Of a stretch of 64,000 nucleotides of DNA, positions 44,558-56,004 are shown one piece after another. The DNA is taken from positions 1-64,000 of the forward strand of contig JADGJC010000142.1 in the NCBI GenBank assembly GCA_027596075.1, in the 5' to 3' direction. This stretch comes from Rhizophlyctis rosea (lineage: Eukaryota > Chytridiomycota > Chytridiomycetes > Rhizophlyctidales > Rhizophlyctidaceae). The stretch's first letter is position 1; each line of letters opens with the position of its first letter. Made by a program: the position numbers and the translations under genes. The notes beneath the pieces were generated by a model that made no database searches, had not been told where the DNA came from, and saw nothing but the letters and a program-made list of their open reading frames with translations.

Positions 44558-46527
44558 TTAATCAGACTCATCCCCATAATCAGAATCATAAACATCCGAA
44601 TCCGACAAGGCAAGATAACCACACTTCCCATGAAACCTATCACTAAAAAACTTCCACTTACTCACACGCCGTCCACCCCTCCCCTTCACCCACCGCCTCC
44701 TCGCCCCATCCTTCAACCCCCTAACACCCGCCACAACATTATTCCCTCCCCGTCCACCACCAACCCTCCTCCAAACAATCCTCCTCCGAGTATTCATCCT
44801 CGTAATCAGTCCCCGCCAATTACTCCCAGACGGCGATGGACTATCAACCTCCATACTACTAGAAGAATCACACCCCCGACACTTCTTCCCAATCTTCCCC
44901 TCTCCACAACACCTCATCTTTCTCCAATAATATTCCGTCCGTCCCCGTTCCCCGGTCCGCACCTCGTTCGGATAGATGGGATACTCCTTCGTAATAACCG
45001 CATACCCATCCGCCCTATTCTCACAAAAATCCTCCTCCATCCACATATCCTCATACGGCGCCACAAGCTCCCTAAAATTCTGCGTAAACGGATCACCAAC
45101 TTCAAATTTGCCGTGACCGGCATGGAGGATTAATTGGTCGTTTGCGAGAACGTCTAGACCGAAAGAGGTGGACGGGAAGGATTTGATTGTGTAGAGGTGT
45201 TTGAGGGAGGTTAGGTCGTATACGTCGCATACGGTCTCGGCGATGACGAAGAGGTTGAACCTACTCATACGAAGATAGAGTCCCGGTCCGGCGTGGCGAG
45301 TGTACCCGATTTCACTGCAGTCGTCGAGACGGAGAAGGAAAATCATGCATCCGGTTCTATTACTATGTCTCGGGATTGCATAGGCTAGAAGATGTTCATT
45401 GTGTGCAATGGATTGGGGACGGCCATAGTCGGTGATTGCAGATGAGGAATGGAGGACATTTCCGTTCGAAGGCACGATGCGGGTGACGTTGATCTTATCG
45501 TGTGGTCCCCTTTTCCTCTCACCATCGGCGGAAATTTGCACATTCCCACAAACCGTAACGTATGGCCGGTCGAAGGGTTGATTTTTGCGATTGCCTTTAG
45601 CTACCGCTACCGAGCTCACTTTCTCTCCAGTCCGCCAATTCTCGAAGAAGCGTTTTTCGCCTTTTTCGGTGCGGCGGGGTATGAAGTCTGTTCGTGATAG
45701 CTGGACGGTAGGGTCGATGTAGTCGATACGGCGGCTGAAAGGTAACGTCTTCGCTTCGGTGAAAACGATGTCGTGGATAGGAAGCTTGGATAGGGCCCAA
45801 CTGCAGCGTTTCGGGTGTAATACAGTGCGACCATCTGCATGACAACCGAGGCTCTCCATACCCGCATCTGTTGGTAACGCCGCTAAATCCCTCACCACCT
45901 CCGTATCCTTCTGCAAAATAGTCTCCCCAACATCAATCTCCTCCATCGTCCTAGGTTCAGCCACCCTATACTTCCTCCACGGCCTGCTCCAAGCGTACCA
46001 CAAGAGCGTCACGTCCCTGTAATTCTCATGTCCCTGAAGCACAGGCAAACACCCTTCCGGAAACCCCTGGACGAGCGTCGGCTTCCAGACTTGGGCGACT
46101 TGTGTGTTGCGGATGATTGTAGACCATTGCTTGCAGACGCTTTCGCATGCGAGGAGGGTGGGGATGTTGGACGAGGCGAAGATTATGACGAGGGGGATGT
46201 CGGGAAGGGGTGGGCAAGGCCGGGAAGGGCGATTGTTGCGTAGGATGATGCGGATGCATCGGTTGGGAGGATGAGGCTGCTGAGCCGTCCTGGAGCGGCG
46301 GTCCCTGCTACGAGACCGGTGACGACGTTCTGTTTCCGGACGTTGGTCTCGGTGCCGTCTGCTTTTTCGATGTCCGTCTGGGCTCCGACTTCTCTCCGTT
46401 CTATGGTGGTGGTATCCACTGTGTCTTGGTCATGTTCTGGACTACGAGAGCGGTCACGTCTCCTATTGCTTCGTCCCCTATCTCTGTTCCTGTGCCTATC
46501 CCTGTGAGTGTCTCCATCTGTGTCCAA
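44558..46527 (-). CDS. F-box-like protein with Arg/Ser-rich N-terminus, one apparent frameshift
   Basis: A long frame runs from about 46205 to 44558. Its beginning LPDIPLVIIFASSNIPTLLA, then CESVCKQWSTIIRNTQVAQVW, is an F-box (LP..i...Ifs.l....ll.c..VCk.W). About 480 residues follow with beta-propeller-like character (VTRIVPSNGNVLHSSSAI, AYAIPRHSNRTGCMIFLLRL) but no regular WD repeats, and the end is Asp/Ser-rich. Upstream, in another frame, 46527-46186 starts MDTDGDTHRDRHRNRDRGRS and ends SYATIALPGLAHP. Adding one C to the CCCC run at 46207-46210 fuses ATIALP...LPDIPL directly, so I treat both as one gene with a one-base defect. An intron is the alternative, but I see no good donor. It may act as an SCF adaptor. 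Confidence 0.6.
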
Positions 46528-46895
46528 ACCCCGACGATCTTGACAGCTTCCTTCGAAATCCCATACTGGGTCATCGACGGTGTGATAGTCTCAGTCCCTC
46601 CCTGTGTCGCCTTCCCTTTCCTCGTCCTGGGTACGGAAAGAGTACCAGCTCATATGTGGTGTGTATTCTACGCAGCGTGCACACATATTCTTCGAGACGT
46701 GTAGAGGGATGGCAATTGACAGGGTTGCTGCAGCAAGGGTGAAGCGTGGGAAACAGGGCAAACAGGCAAAGACCCAGGAAGGACCCGACTCAGTGAGACA
46801 CTGAGAGTGGTCTCTCCTGTCAATATAGCCAAGTATGGGCATAATGGAATATAAGCCACAAGCCACACTGTATTTGCTGATTGATTTGTCCCAAA

Positions 46896-46909
46896 GGCTA
46901 TTTTTGGCC
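46896..46909 (+). promoter_or_regulatory. GGCTATTTTTGGCC element upstream of IPI3
   Basis: The fullest copy of the shared element lies 163-176 bp upstream of the IPI3 start codon. Confidence 0.45.
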
Positions 46910-47071
46910 TCCTGCCTGCTCCATGATTCCAATGCTGTCGTCCTCAAGTTCCGCAGCGCTTGTCTCAACTTCGACAGAGCGGAGTCTTTTGAACGGGAGC
47001 GAGCACCTACAATTTCGAGGGACTGCGTGTTCCAGAGACTTTCATTTCGCCGGCCATACGTCGATTTCGCG

Positions 47072-48965
47072 ATGTTTTCAGAAATAGCAGTCACAACCGC
47101 CTCCTACACCGACTCCTCGTCCGGTTCGGGCGCCGGCCAAATTCACATATGGGACGTACGCTCTGGCGCCCTTTTGGGATCTCTCAAAGGCAATACCTCG
47201 AACAGTAATTGTACGGCGCTGCGGCCTTCTCGATATGCTCCACTTCTTTACGACGCTGTCCTGTGCGCTCAAAACGATAAAGCGACACTTTCGATATGGT
47301 CGTTGGAAAAGGTTCGTGGACCGTGGGACCTTGGAATGGACTAAGTTGACGCATCGAGGAGGGATGCATGCGACGTAGTGCATCAGGGCGTGTTGCACCA
47401 GCATAGGCTTGCGCGGCGATTGTGCCTTGAGTCATCCCTCTGTATGTTACAAATGCCGAAGCGGCTTCTGCGAAACCATGCGGGCATGCACTTCAATTGC
47501 TTAAAAGCCGCTTGAATGGATACCTTCGTGAAACTGCAAGGCCTTAGCCTGTAATTACAGATGGCTTGGCCGAGCTCGATAATGAGGATCTTTCGATTTG
47601 GCCAAATTCCAAAACAATCAATCTGACCTTGATCCATTCACGCAGACACAATCACTCCATAAATTCGTCCTTCCCGAAAAGCTATCATGCCTCGCTGTAT
47701 CTCATTCAGGCGTATATTGCATAGGCGGTGGACAGTCAGGACGTATTTATATATGGGAGGTACGTTTATCAGCCGCGAATAAGTCCCAAAAAAGCCGGTC
47801 AATTGACACCCGGGCGCCTCAGATAGCGACTGGATCCCTCCTCCGAATGTTCGACGCCCACTACAAAGCCATCAAAGTAGTAAAGTTCACAGCTGACGAC
47901 ACAGTCTTTGTAACAGCCGGAGAAGACGCCGCCGTCAACGTCTGGATTCTCAGCACGTAAGTCTTTCCTTCCCTCCTCAACCTCCTCACCATCCCTCAAA
48001 AACCAACTCCTAACCCCACCACCCCATAGAACCCTAACACCCCCAACCCCAACCCCGCACACAACCCTCCCCCACTCTCTCCCCCCAACCTGCCTCCACC
48101 TCTCCTCCCTCCCCTCCCCCCACTCCCGAACCTACACAGCCTCCCCCGACAGAACCCTAAAAATCTTCTCCACCCTATCCGGTACACTCCTCTCCACCAT
48201 CCTTTTCCCAAAACCTCTAACATCTCTCGTCATCGACCCAATCGAAACAGTCGCCTACGCCGGCGCGACGGATGGGGGTATTTATGTTGTTAAGCTGTAT
48301 AGTGTTGGGGAGGGAGGGGAGGTCGCGGGGTTGAGAGGGGGGGTTGTGGAGAGTGCGGAGGAGAGAGGGACGTGTTGGAGGGGGCATGTTGGGAGGGTGG
48401 AGTGTTTGCAGTTGGGGTTTGATGCGGGGGTTTTGGTTAGTGGGGGGGAGGATGGGGTGGTGGGGGTTTGGGATTGTGGGAGTGGGGTTAGGGTTAGGAC
48501 TTTTGAGGGGCATAAAGGTTTGTTGATTTTTGCAAGCGTTGTATTGTTGACTTCATACACACTTTTGGGTCTATTTGCTGATATTTTTCGTTTTGGTTAA
48601 TAGCACCCATAACATCCGCCCACATAATCCTCCGCCCCCCTTACCTCCTCGACGCCTCCTCCTTCTACACCACACCCGCTTTCGCACCTTTCAAACGGTA
48701 CCAAACCTCCCTCTCCGACACTTCCTCCCCCTCCTCTGGACTCCCGCCCCCAATCCCCATCCAATCCTTCCCCACCCTCCCCACCTCCTCCGAACCGGAA
48801 GTAAAGCGGTCCAAAAAGGGCGATATGGAAACTAAAATTGAGAGTTTGATTGCGGAGAACAGGAAATTGGAACAGAGGAATGGGATGTTGAGGAGGATGA
48901 ATGATGAGCTTTATGGGGCGGTTTTGGATGGGGTTGTTGGTGGGGGGAAGGAGGGTGGGAAGTGA
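47072..48965 (+). CDS. IPI3: WD40 protein IPI3/WDR18 of the Rix1 complex
   Basis: IPI3 (WDR18) is part of the Rix1-Ipi1-Ipi3 complex that, with the AAA-ATPase Rea1, matures pre-60S particles. Five exons (47072-47311, 47646-47759, 47823-47956, 48030-48517, 48604-48965) splice in frame to 445 aa. WD repeats can be followed: GQIHIWDVRSGALLGSLKGN, LPEKLSCLAVSHSGVYCIGG with GRIYIWE, MFDAHYKAIKVVKFTADDTV with GEDAAVNVW, TASPDRTLKIFSTLSG, and GHVGRVECLQLGFDAGVLVS with GGEDGVVGVWD. The HYKAI and 'GHKAPITSAHII' segments are typical of WDR18. A C-terminal coiled coil (ETKIESLIAENRKLEQRNGM) matches the known tail. The first intron is long (334 nt). Coding strand composition flips from C-rich to G-rich near 48260 and again near 48820. 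Confidence 0.82.
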
Positions 48966-49457
48966 GTGTTCGGGAGGGGTGTTTGGGGTGGGACGTTTTG
49001 TATATATGCATAATTTATTTTGGGAGAGTGATGTGATGTCTCAGGATTTTGTTGACGTGGAATTGGTGTGGTGTGTTAGTGCAGGATGAGCGGAAGAATG
49101 AGAGCGCTTGCGATCCTGGTGGGTGTTGAAATCGTCGGCATTCAATACACCATTTACCTTGGAACGTATCGGCACCCTTCGGTTTACGCAAAGTCAAGGC
49201 CGTCTGAGAAATCATGATCAAGACAACGTGAATATGATGACCCGCTGAGTCTAGACTGGACGACCTTAAATCATGGGAAGCTTTCGAGGTCGCGTAAAAC
49301 CAATCTTGCCAAAAAGAAGTCGAGCCTACGCTCAGTCACAAAAGCTTGCGAATAACGCCAGTAATATGTCACCTGCGCAGGAGCCTCCAAACCCACCCAA
49401 TCTATTCCCCAAAACCGTCCACAAATCTGTACAATTTCTAATCTATCAAATCATGAT
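48966..49457. other. Convergent intergenic region
   Basis: Between the IPI3 and PRO1 3' ends. Nothing gene-like is seen. Confidence 0.5.
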
Positions 49458-51084
49458 TTACAACCCACCACCCCCCCCACCCCCAGACCGACCCCCCCCC
49501 ACCGACGGCGCGCCGGAGGGCCCCCCGACAGCCCCCACCCCCCCACCACGCCCCCCCGCGGCCCCCACCGGCAACCCCTCCTCCCCCCTATGCGCACTCT
49601 TAAACACCACACTCTCAACCTCCACATCCCTCCTCAAAACCACCAAGTTATCCCGATGAAACACACACCCACTATCAACATACCCCAACAACTTCTCAAT
49701 CTCCGCACTCTTATGCCCTCTGATCCGCATAATCTCACTACTGCTGTAATTCGACAACCCGCGTCCGATTTCGATGAGTTCCTCCTCGCCTGAGGAGTTA
49801 AGGATAACAGTAACGAGACGAACACATTGTTGTGCGCCGAATGTTCCTTCGACGCGGACGACGCCGACGGCGAAGAGGGAGGAGCGGTGAGGGCGGGTGA
49901 TAGCGGCTACGGCGCCGGCGTCTAGGAAGACGGAACCGGACGGTGCGAGGCCGTGGAGGATCCACCATTTCCTGTCGACCATTCTGGCGTCTTTTTTGGC
50001 GAGGAAGTGGGTTCCCATTGTTGGGGTAAAGGGGGTTTCTGGGGGGAGTGATTGGTGGGCAGCGATTTCGGAGAGGATTAGGGGGATGTTTTGCGGGGTT
50101 GAGCCGAGGGTTATTATGGTGGAGCAGCCGGCGGCTATTGCTAGGTCGGCTGCGATGAGTTTTGTGACCATTCCGCCGGTGCCGAGGGAGGAGCCGGGGG
50201 AGGTCACAATTACTGTAAAGGAGGATGTGTAAGCACTTGCCATTTCGAAATTTTGGCAATCTACGCAAACATACCCTCCTCCCTCAACTTTCCCACATCC
50301 TCAACCACCCTCACCGGTTTTGCATCCGGATTTGTTCTCGGGTTATCGGTATACAAGCAGTCTACATCCGTACATAGAAACAGGTAATCGGCGTTGACCA
50401 TTCCTGCTGTAATGGCGGATAGGGTATCGTTGTCGCCGAAGCGGAGTTCGGCATTGGAGACGGTGTCGTTTTCATTTACGATTGGGACTACGTTCATGGT
50501 GAGGAGTTCTTTAAAGGTGTTGCATGCGTTTAGGTATTGGCCGCGCTGTGGGAAGACGTGTCAGATCAAAGGAATGATGAGAACCGTCCGAAGGTGTAAC
50601 CAGGAGCGCAGACCTCGGCTATATTATCTCTTGTCAACAAAACTTGTGCAATAGGAACCTCAAACTGACCAAACAAGCTATCGTACAGTGCCATCAATCG
50701 TCCCTGTCCTACAGCAGCTACAGCCTGCATACAGTCAAAAAGCCAACCTTTAGTCTCCACTTGTCAATTCCTCCCGCCAACAGTTGACGTACGGTAATAA
50801 TTCACCTGTTTGACAGACAAGACTTTCGGCTTCTTCTCCATCCCCAACCGCCGTAGTCCCACTCCAACCGCACCACTAGATACAAGCACGACCTGGTGTC
50901 CCTCCGCGCGCAGCTTTACGACCGTTTCGACGAGTAGAGACAGGTTGCTCAGTTTCGGGACGTAGGTCTTTTCGTCACATATTGAGGATGTGCCGAGTTT
51001 TATAACTATTGTTAGGTGTCGTGCGTGGCGGTTGTTATGTGGATTTGAGTGCGTTCGTGACATTGATGGTGGGTTTGAGTGCAT
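49458..51084 (-). CDS. PRO1: Glutamate 5-kinase (gamma-glutamyl kinase), proline biosynthesis
   Basis: It phosphorylates glutamate to gamma-glutamyl phosphate, the first step to proline, in the cytosol. Four exons are clear. Exon 1 has [17 protein letters not shown] and [19 protein letters not shown]. Exon 2 (about 50727-50615) has [20 protein letters not shown] and QVLLTRDNI. Exon 3 has [20 protein letters not shown], the Asn-rich glutamate-site segment NENDTVS, and [20 protein letters not shown]. Exon 4, from about 50220 to 49458, has [20 protein letters not shown] and [21 protein letters not shown] sequence of a C-terminal PUA domain. The amino-acid kinase fold and PUA match the fungal Pro1 length. 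The extreme C-terminus is Gly/Arg/Ala-rich low complexity. Start may be MHSNPP (51084) or MSRTHSNP, 21 nt downstream. Confidence 0.9.
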
Positions 51085-51402
51085 AGTGGGAAGTGATGGG
51101 CGGATGGAAGAATTTGTGAAGGAAGGTGGGAGACTGGGTGGGAGAGGGAAAGTGCTGATGTGATGAGCTAGATGTGGCGTTGATGTTTACATTGGAACCA
51201 TTGCAATTGTGTGGCGCATAAAATTGGATTCGCACTCTGGAACCATAACGATATCCACAGTCCGCCATATGATTTGCCATGAAACCCTTTGTTCGCAATC
51301 TCACCCCCATCATCTTCCCACGGAACTCCATAAGCACGTCTATTGCGCACTCTCTGACCGCGTGCACCCGGGTTCCATATCAGCAAATCTTCAACTATCA
51401 CA

Positions 51403-52554
51403 ATGGACGCCAAGAGTGACGTCAGAAAAGCCATCATCATAGATGAGGACTCTCTACCAACCACAGCTTCTCGGAGACGGGAGCTTTTTCCCACCCTTGA
51501 ATCCAGCACATCCTTCCTCCTAAAGTGCGCCCCCCGCTCGAACGGCACCGTCCGGCCTGGTGAAGGTGGTTCGTTTCCTGCCGACCGTCCCGACGTTTAC
51601 TTCAGCATCACTGTCCGTCGGGTTTGTGCGGCCAAGATTCCACCTACAAACTCGTATTTGTAAAATACTTTAATCCAACGGCTATGACGCTTACCTATGT
51701 CGGGGTCCTTCACATTAAGGATGAAGATTTGCTGTCGACTCACTTACCTGCGATCCGCTTCATGATGGGCTCGTCGGGAAACGAAGAACTGACTTGCTGG
51801 GGAGACGTCCACGCAACGTTAGTCGGTTCCCTTGACCCGAGCTGCACTTGCGAGGAACTGGAGCTAGAAACCGGAGATATCCTAGTAGTTCAAAAAGAAT
51901 CATTGAATTACTATACAGCGACGCAGCACTCCACTTCCCAACATCCGACACATCACCGATGTCCTTCCCTGAAGAATGGGAAGCATGCTCCATCTCACAC
52001 CACCTGGAATCCCTCTGGAAAGACCAACAAGGCGCCTTCATCACAATCAAATACGGCACTGAACAACGACAATGCCACAAATCGATTCTATCCCGCGCGC
52101 CCTACTTCAACGGCCTCTTCAACAACGACGTCTTTGCGAAAGTAGGTGATACAGTTTCCTTACCTCCGGAACTCCACCCCATGCCGTCAAACTGGTCCTC
52201 CACCACCTCTACACTGACAACCTGCCGACACTCTATAACCTGGATGCCAAAACCGTCCTCTCGGTCATCCAAGTCCTAGACTTCCTATGCATGACGGAGA
52301 CTGTGCGTGTGCTTGCTGGGTCCTTGCAACTCAATGACTGTGCGGTGGAGGTTGTGACGGAGGCGTTGAAGTTGTCGACAACATGTTCTTCTGGACGGAT
52401 GTTGTTGCAGAGTGTTGCAAAGTGTGTGGCGGAGAATTTTGGGATGCTGCATCAGAAGGGCGTGTTTTTGGAGTACCTGTTGGCGGAGAAGGATGTGTAT
52501 TGTTTGTTGATGGAGGAGGTGGGGAAGGTGTTGGGAAAGGATGGGAAGGGGTAG
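51403..52554 (+). CDS. Second BTB/POZ protein, interrupted by three homopolymer frameshifts
   Basis: The reading frame changes three times, yet the pieces connect. Piece one (51403-51620) starts MDAKSDVRKA and ends DVYFSITVRR. Adding one G to GGG at 51620-51622 continues into GLCGQDSTYKLVFVKYFNPT. Adding one A to AAAAA at 51892-51896 continues into RIIELLYSDAALHF and the BTB core QQGAFITIKYGTEQRQCHKS with ILSRAPYFNGLF. Adding one C to CCCC at 52177-52180 continues into HAVKLVLHHLYTDNLPTLYN and a helical tail ending GKVLGKDGKG. The layout is a 180-residue beta-rich region, BTB, then BACK-like helices, the same as the BTB gene at 23062. All lesions being single-base losses in homopolymers favours sequencing error over a dead gene. 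Confidence 0.65.
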
Positions 52555-52924
52555 GCAGAAACACGGGTGGTGGAGTAGATGTAAAATGGTGTTCAGCAAA
52601 ACACGTCTGCTCATTGTCAATAAGATAGGTAAATGGCATGCCTTCATGAAAAAATAGAGGCCTCTAATTGCACCTTGATGTTGATCAGTGCACTCCAAGG
52701 ATTCCAGAAAATGTAGATAACTGCTCAGGAGGACGAACTTGACTACATCGAAAAGAACTGCGCCAAAGATTGTAGTATGCATAGGTGTCGGCTGTCGCTA
52801 TAGGATGGTGTATGGGACAACAACAAATCTCACACAGAACCTATTCCTTTCTTTAGATCACAAATATATCCCGAAAGAGACGCGGATTCTTCAGCTCTTA
52901 CTTACAGGAAGATCTATGTGATGC

Positions 52925-54043
52925 CTACGCTATCCGCCTCGACATTTCCTCTTTCCACAAGTTTGTGAATTGCCGCTGTGCCTCCCGCGGCGCGCGGCAC
53001 ATTTGCAAACGGATGGCCGTCCAACTACGCCCTTTCCCGTGCAGCTCCCGCAGGGTCATGCGCTCCGCCAAAGACCAGGGTCCCTTCTTTAATCTAGGAT
53101 TCAAAACATTATTCCAATGATTCATGACCATCGGTCTAGACTTGCCAATCTTCCTGCCTACTGCGCTCCAATTCACTCGCCGTCCTTCCTTTTCGGCTTG
53201 GGCGACCTCTTCAAGGACGATGGTGTCCATCGACGAAGTCCACCCACCTCCCCCCGACTTCTTCCTGCAGATGGACGGATGCAGGATATCGTACCATCTT
53301 GCCGACATAGTCTTCTCATCCCTATTCAGACCCAGCCGCGTCCACCTGGGAACCTCTCCCGATTGGAGAGCCCTCATACCCTCAGCTCTGATCCTTCGAT
53401 CCTCCTCATCTGTGAGGGGACCCTTCCTCAAGGTAGGATCGATGTGGAACCACCGACTGCGTAGATATATCTGAGATCGGCGGAACTCGGTGGCTAACTC
53501 CACCCAAGATATCTTTTGGTCTGCTGATTTGAGAGCTAGGACGCGCTCCGTCAGCCTAGCGTCATCATCTTTAGTCCACGGTGTTCGCAGAATTCGTGGA
53601 TTCAGGTGATGGATCCACCGCACGCGCACAACTTTTCCCGGTCGGTTTACGAGTTTGCTGATCTTCGCCCATCTCGGTTTTTGTTTGGCCAGGAGCGCCT
53701 TGTTAACCTCCTCCACCACAATGGCGTCTTCCCACGGCAACCATTTCCTTTTCATATGTTTGGGATCCGGGATTTGTGGCCGTGCCTCTGATGCATCGCT
53801 GGGCTGGACGGTGGCTGTGGGGAGTGGTCTCGAGTGTACCTCGGGGATGCGGACAGGTTCAGAGACATCTTGATGGGCGTCTGGCTCACTGGTGGTCGGA
53901 ATGCGGGTAGCGGGGAATGTTTTGAGGCGTATTTGGGTTGGTCTTGACAGGCGGAGAGGAGCGGGACGTAGGAGCGAAGGACCGACGTGGAAGGATGGGA
54001 CGAAGAACGCTGGACGAGCGCACAGACGATGACGCATCAACAT
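52925..54043 (-). CDS. Myb/SANT-repeat protein C, likely mitochondrial
   Basis: A single-exon gene of 372 aa from MLMRHRLCARPAFFVPSFHV; the open frame extends upstream only without an ATG. The leader is Arg-rich and acid-free to about residue 45 (LRLSRPTQIRLKTFPATR), as expected for a matrix-targeting signal, followed by a Pro/Ser linker. Five Myb-like repeats follow: KRKWLPWEDAIVVEEV, RTPWTKDDDARLTERV, KGPLTDEEDRRIRAEG, GGGWTSSMDTIVLEEV and KGPWSLAERMTLREL. Helix-3 ends are VVRVRWIHHLNP, YLRSRWFHIDP, MSARWYDILHP and VMNHWNNVLNP. The third repeat lacks its first Trp and a SGGGG insertion precedes the fourth. It is intact and intronless like B and E. Confidence 0.8.
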   Translation of the reverse strand: MLMRHRLCARPAFFVPSFHVGPSLLRPAPLRLSRPTQIRLKTFPATRIPTTSEPDAHQDVSEPVRIPEVHSRPLPTATVQPSDASEARPQIPDPKHMKRKWLPWEDAIVVEEVNKALLAKQKPRWAKISKLVNRPGKVVRVRWIHHLNPRILRTPWTKDDDARLTERVLALKSADQKISWVELATEFRRSQIYLRSRWFHIDPTLRKGPLTDEEDRRIRAEGMRALQSGEVPRWTRLGLNRDEKTMSARWYDILHPSICRKKSGGGGWTSSMDTIVLEEVAQAEKEGRRVNWSAVGRKIGKSRPMVMNHWNNVLNPRLKKGPWSLAERMTLRELHGKGRSWTAIRLQMCRAPREAQRQFTNLWKEEMSRRIA

Positions 54044-54999
54044 CCTTGGTTGGAGTGGTCTGGATGGGGATCGATTGGCCAAGAAACAATAGAGAATATG
54101 TAGGAACAACTGCGATCTAAATGATTAGCCATCAGCGTTAGGTACATCGAATGATAGGGATGGCGCGGTGAATCTTATCTTAGTTCTGAGCACTTACATG
54201 CGTGGAAAAGCTAACAAATATGCCAGAAAACAGTCAAAAGATATGTCGTTTATGTAGCGGATGTTGCTCTCTCTTGAGGAATTGAGTGAATGTGTGTTAT
54301 GCACTTTGACCTATTATTGTTGATGTGAGAAATACTGGAATCGATTCCAAGCTGTTGTCAGCTTCGGAGAGTTAATCAACTTACCCAATGATAACATAGC
54401 ATAAGAATGAAGAATTGATGCAATGCAAAGCTGGGGAAGAAAAGGATTTCACGATTGCCAACATGCGCTTTCTGAAGTTGTTGCCCAACAGCCATGGCGT
54501 GAAGGGGAAAAGGGGAAGGAAGAGTTTGACAGCTGCGTTTCACCAACACACGAACCAACAACCGGCAGATTGCGCAGTGTGTTGTCACTGTGCCACCCGC
54601 TGTCGGCAGCCACTTTTTCTCACTAACTTCATCTGCCTGCTTTCCAAACCTTTCCTCCATTCTGACCCCTTGACTGAAGTCATCGCTTCGTCAGCGCAGA
54701 TTCATGGCTAATGTGGATCTTTTCATCTCGTATCTAATTGAAAATTGAGGTCATTACTGCTACTCATTAGTGATTTGACATTGCTCCTCTGCTCCCTGAG
54801 CGCAACTGCCACAGCTTCTAAGGGGAGTAATGTATGCTCTTGCATTTTCCGACGCTATACGTATTCAAAAATTGCAAGAACAGAGGGCCATGCCGTTCCA
54901 AAATTTTTGTATAGGCGCTATTATGATGCTACATACTGCTCTGCTCAACGATAATAATCACCTAAATACCATACCACTTTCTCTAGCCGCCTCTTTTAT
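54044..54999. other. No supported gene
   Basis: AT-rich flank of Myb gene C followed by short overlapping frames without domains. Confidence 0.45.
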
Positions 55000-56004
55000 G
55001 AAAGCTTCGGAGCTTGCAACAAACACTCGCCGGCGCACGCTGCATCTGGCGACCTATCTCAGTGTAACCCAATCCCCTTCCTCACAATACTCCCAACTTC
55101 TGTAGACCACGGACCTCTACGGAGAGTCGGATCCAACTTGCTTACCCACCGCTGTCGCACCCCACCCTCCGATTTCCCGATCTGTCTCCCTATCGCTGTC
55201 CAGTTGATTGGCCGTCCTTCCGTTTGTGCCCTCTCAGCTGCTGTGATGACGACCTCATCCATCTGAGGTGTCCACTTCCCTCTTTTGAATCAGTGGATGC
55301 AATTGCCGCCACCACCTCCTGCTGACTTCTTCCGATCTTCTATTCAATTTCAGTTTCTGCCACTCAAAAATTCCTCCCTCCGCCAGGCCCGTCATGCCCA
55401 TCTTGCGAATCAACCCGTCCTCCTCGGCGGTCCACGGACCTACTTTACTAACTGGATCTGATCTAGCCAACCATCGATGACGTATCGCTCTGGGATGCCT
55501 ACCGAACTCCGACGATAGTTGTTTCCAGCTTACGCTCCCCTTTGTAGCTCTCATCTCCTGAACTCTCGATAGAAGCTTTTCATTTTCACTTATGGTCCAC
55601 GGCCCTTGGTTGAATCCGGGAGCGAGGTTCTCCGTCCAGCGGGTCATTATGGAACTACGCCCACGCCCCATCTGCGTGCCTACTGCAGTCCACCGCGGAA
55701 TCTCAGCAGCACGAGCGCGCTCAACTTCCTTTTGCACAATCGCGTCCTCTAGGGCGGAGAAGCTGCGCCATTTCCGAGCTGGAGGAGGTATGGCCGGAGC
55801 GATTCAGAGCGTGCTGTTGGCGGTGGATGACTTGAACCGCAATTGAAGTGGAAGGAGCGTTGAGTTGAAGATATGATAGTACGGCCAACAAAAAGGGACG
55901 TGCCTGAATAAGTGACGCTGTTGAAACAGACATTGGGCGGCCCGTCGATTTGGTGAAGCGAAGAGTGAGCAAGTGAGAGGACTGGTGGATGTGGCAGCTT
56001 TCAA
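55000..56004 (-). pseudogene. Myb/SANT-repeat pseudogene D
   Basis: The fourth family member carries several lesions. One frame runs 56004-55255. It has no ATG but reads a leader with LRFKSSTANSTL, a TGA at 55806-55804, then APAIPPPARKWRSFSALEDA, repeat 1, QGPWTISENEKLLSRV (repeat 2) and VGPWTAEEDGLIRKMG (repeat 3). It then breaks at TTTT, 55283-55286; one added A on the coding strand would rejoin it to RGKWTPQMDEVVITAA, repeat 4. A further shift after RRGPWS puts the repeat 5 remnant (GLGYTEIGRQMQRAPASV) in another frame behind a second in-frame TGA. The A-run break could be a sequencing slip, but the missing ATG, two stops and second shift point to true decay. Confidence 0.75.
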
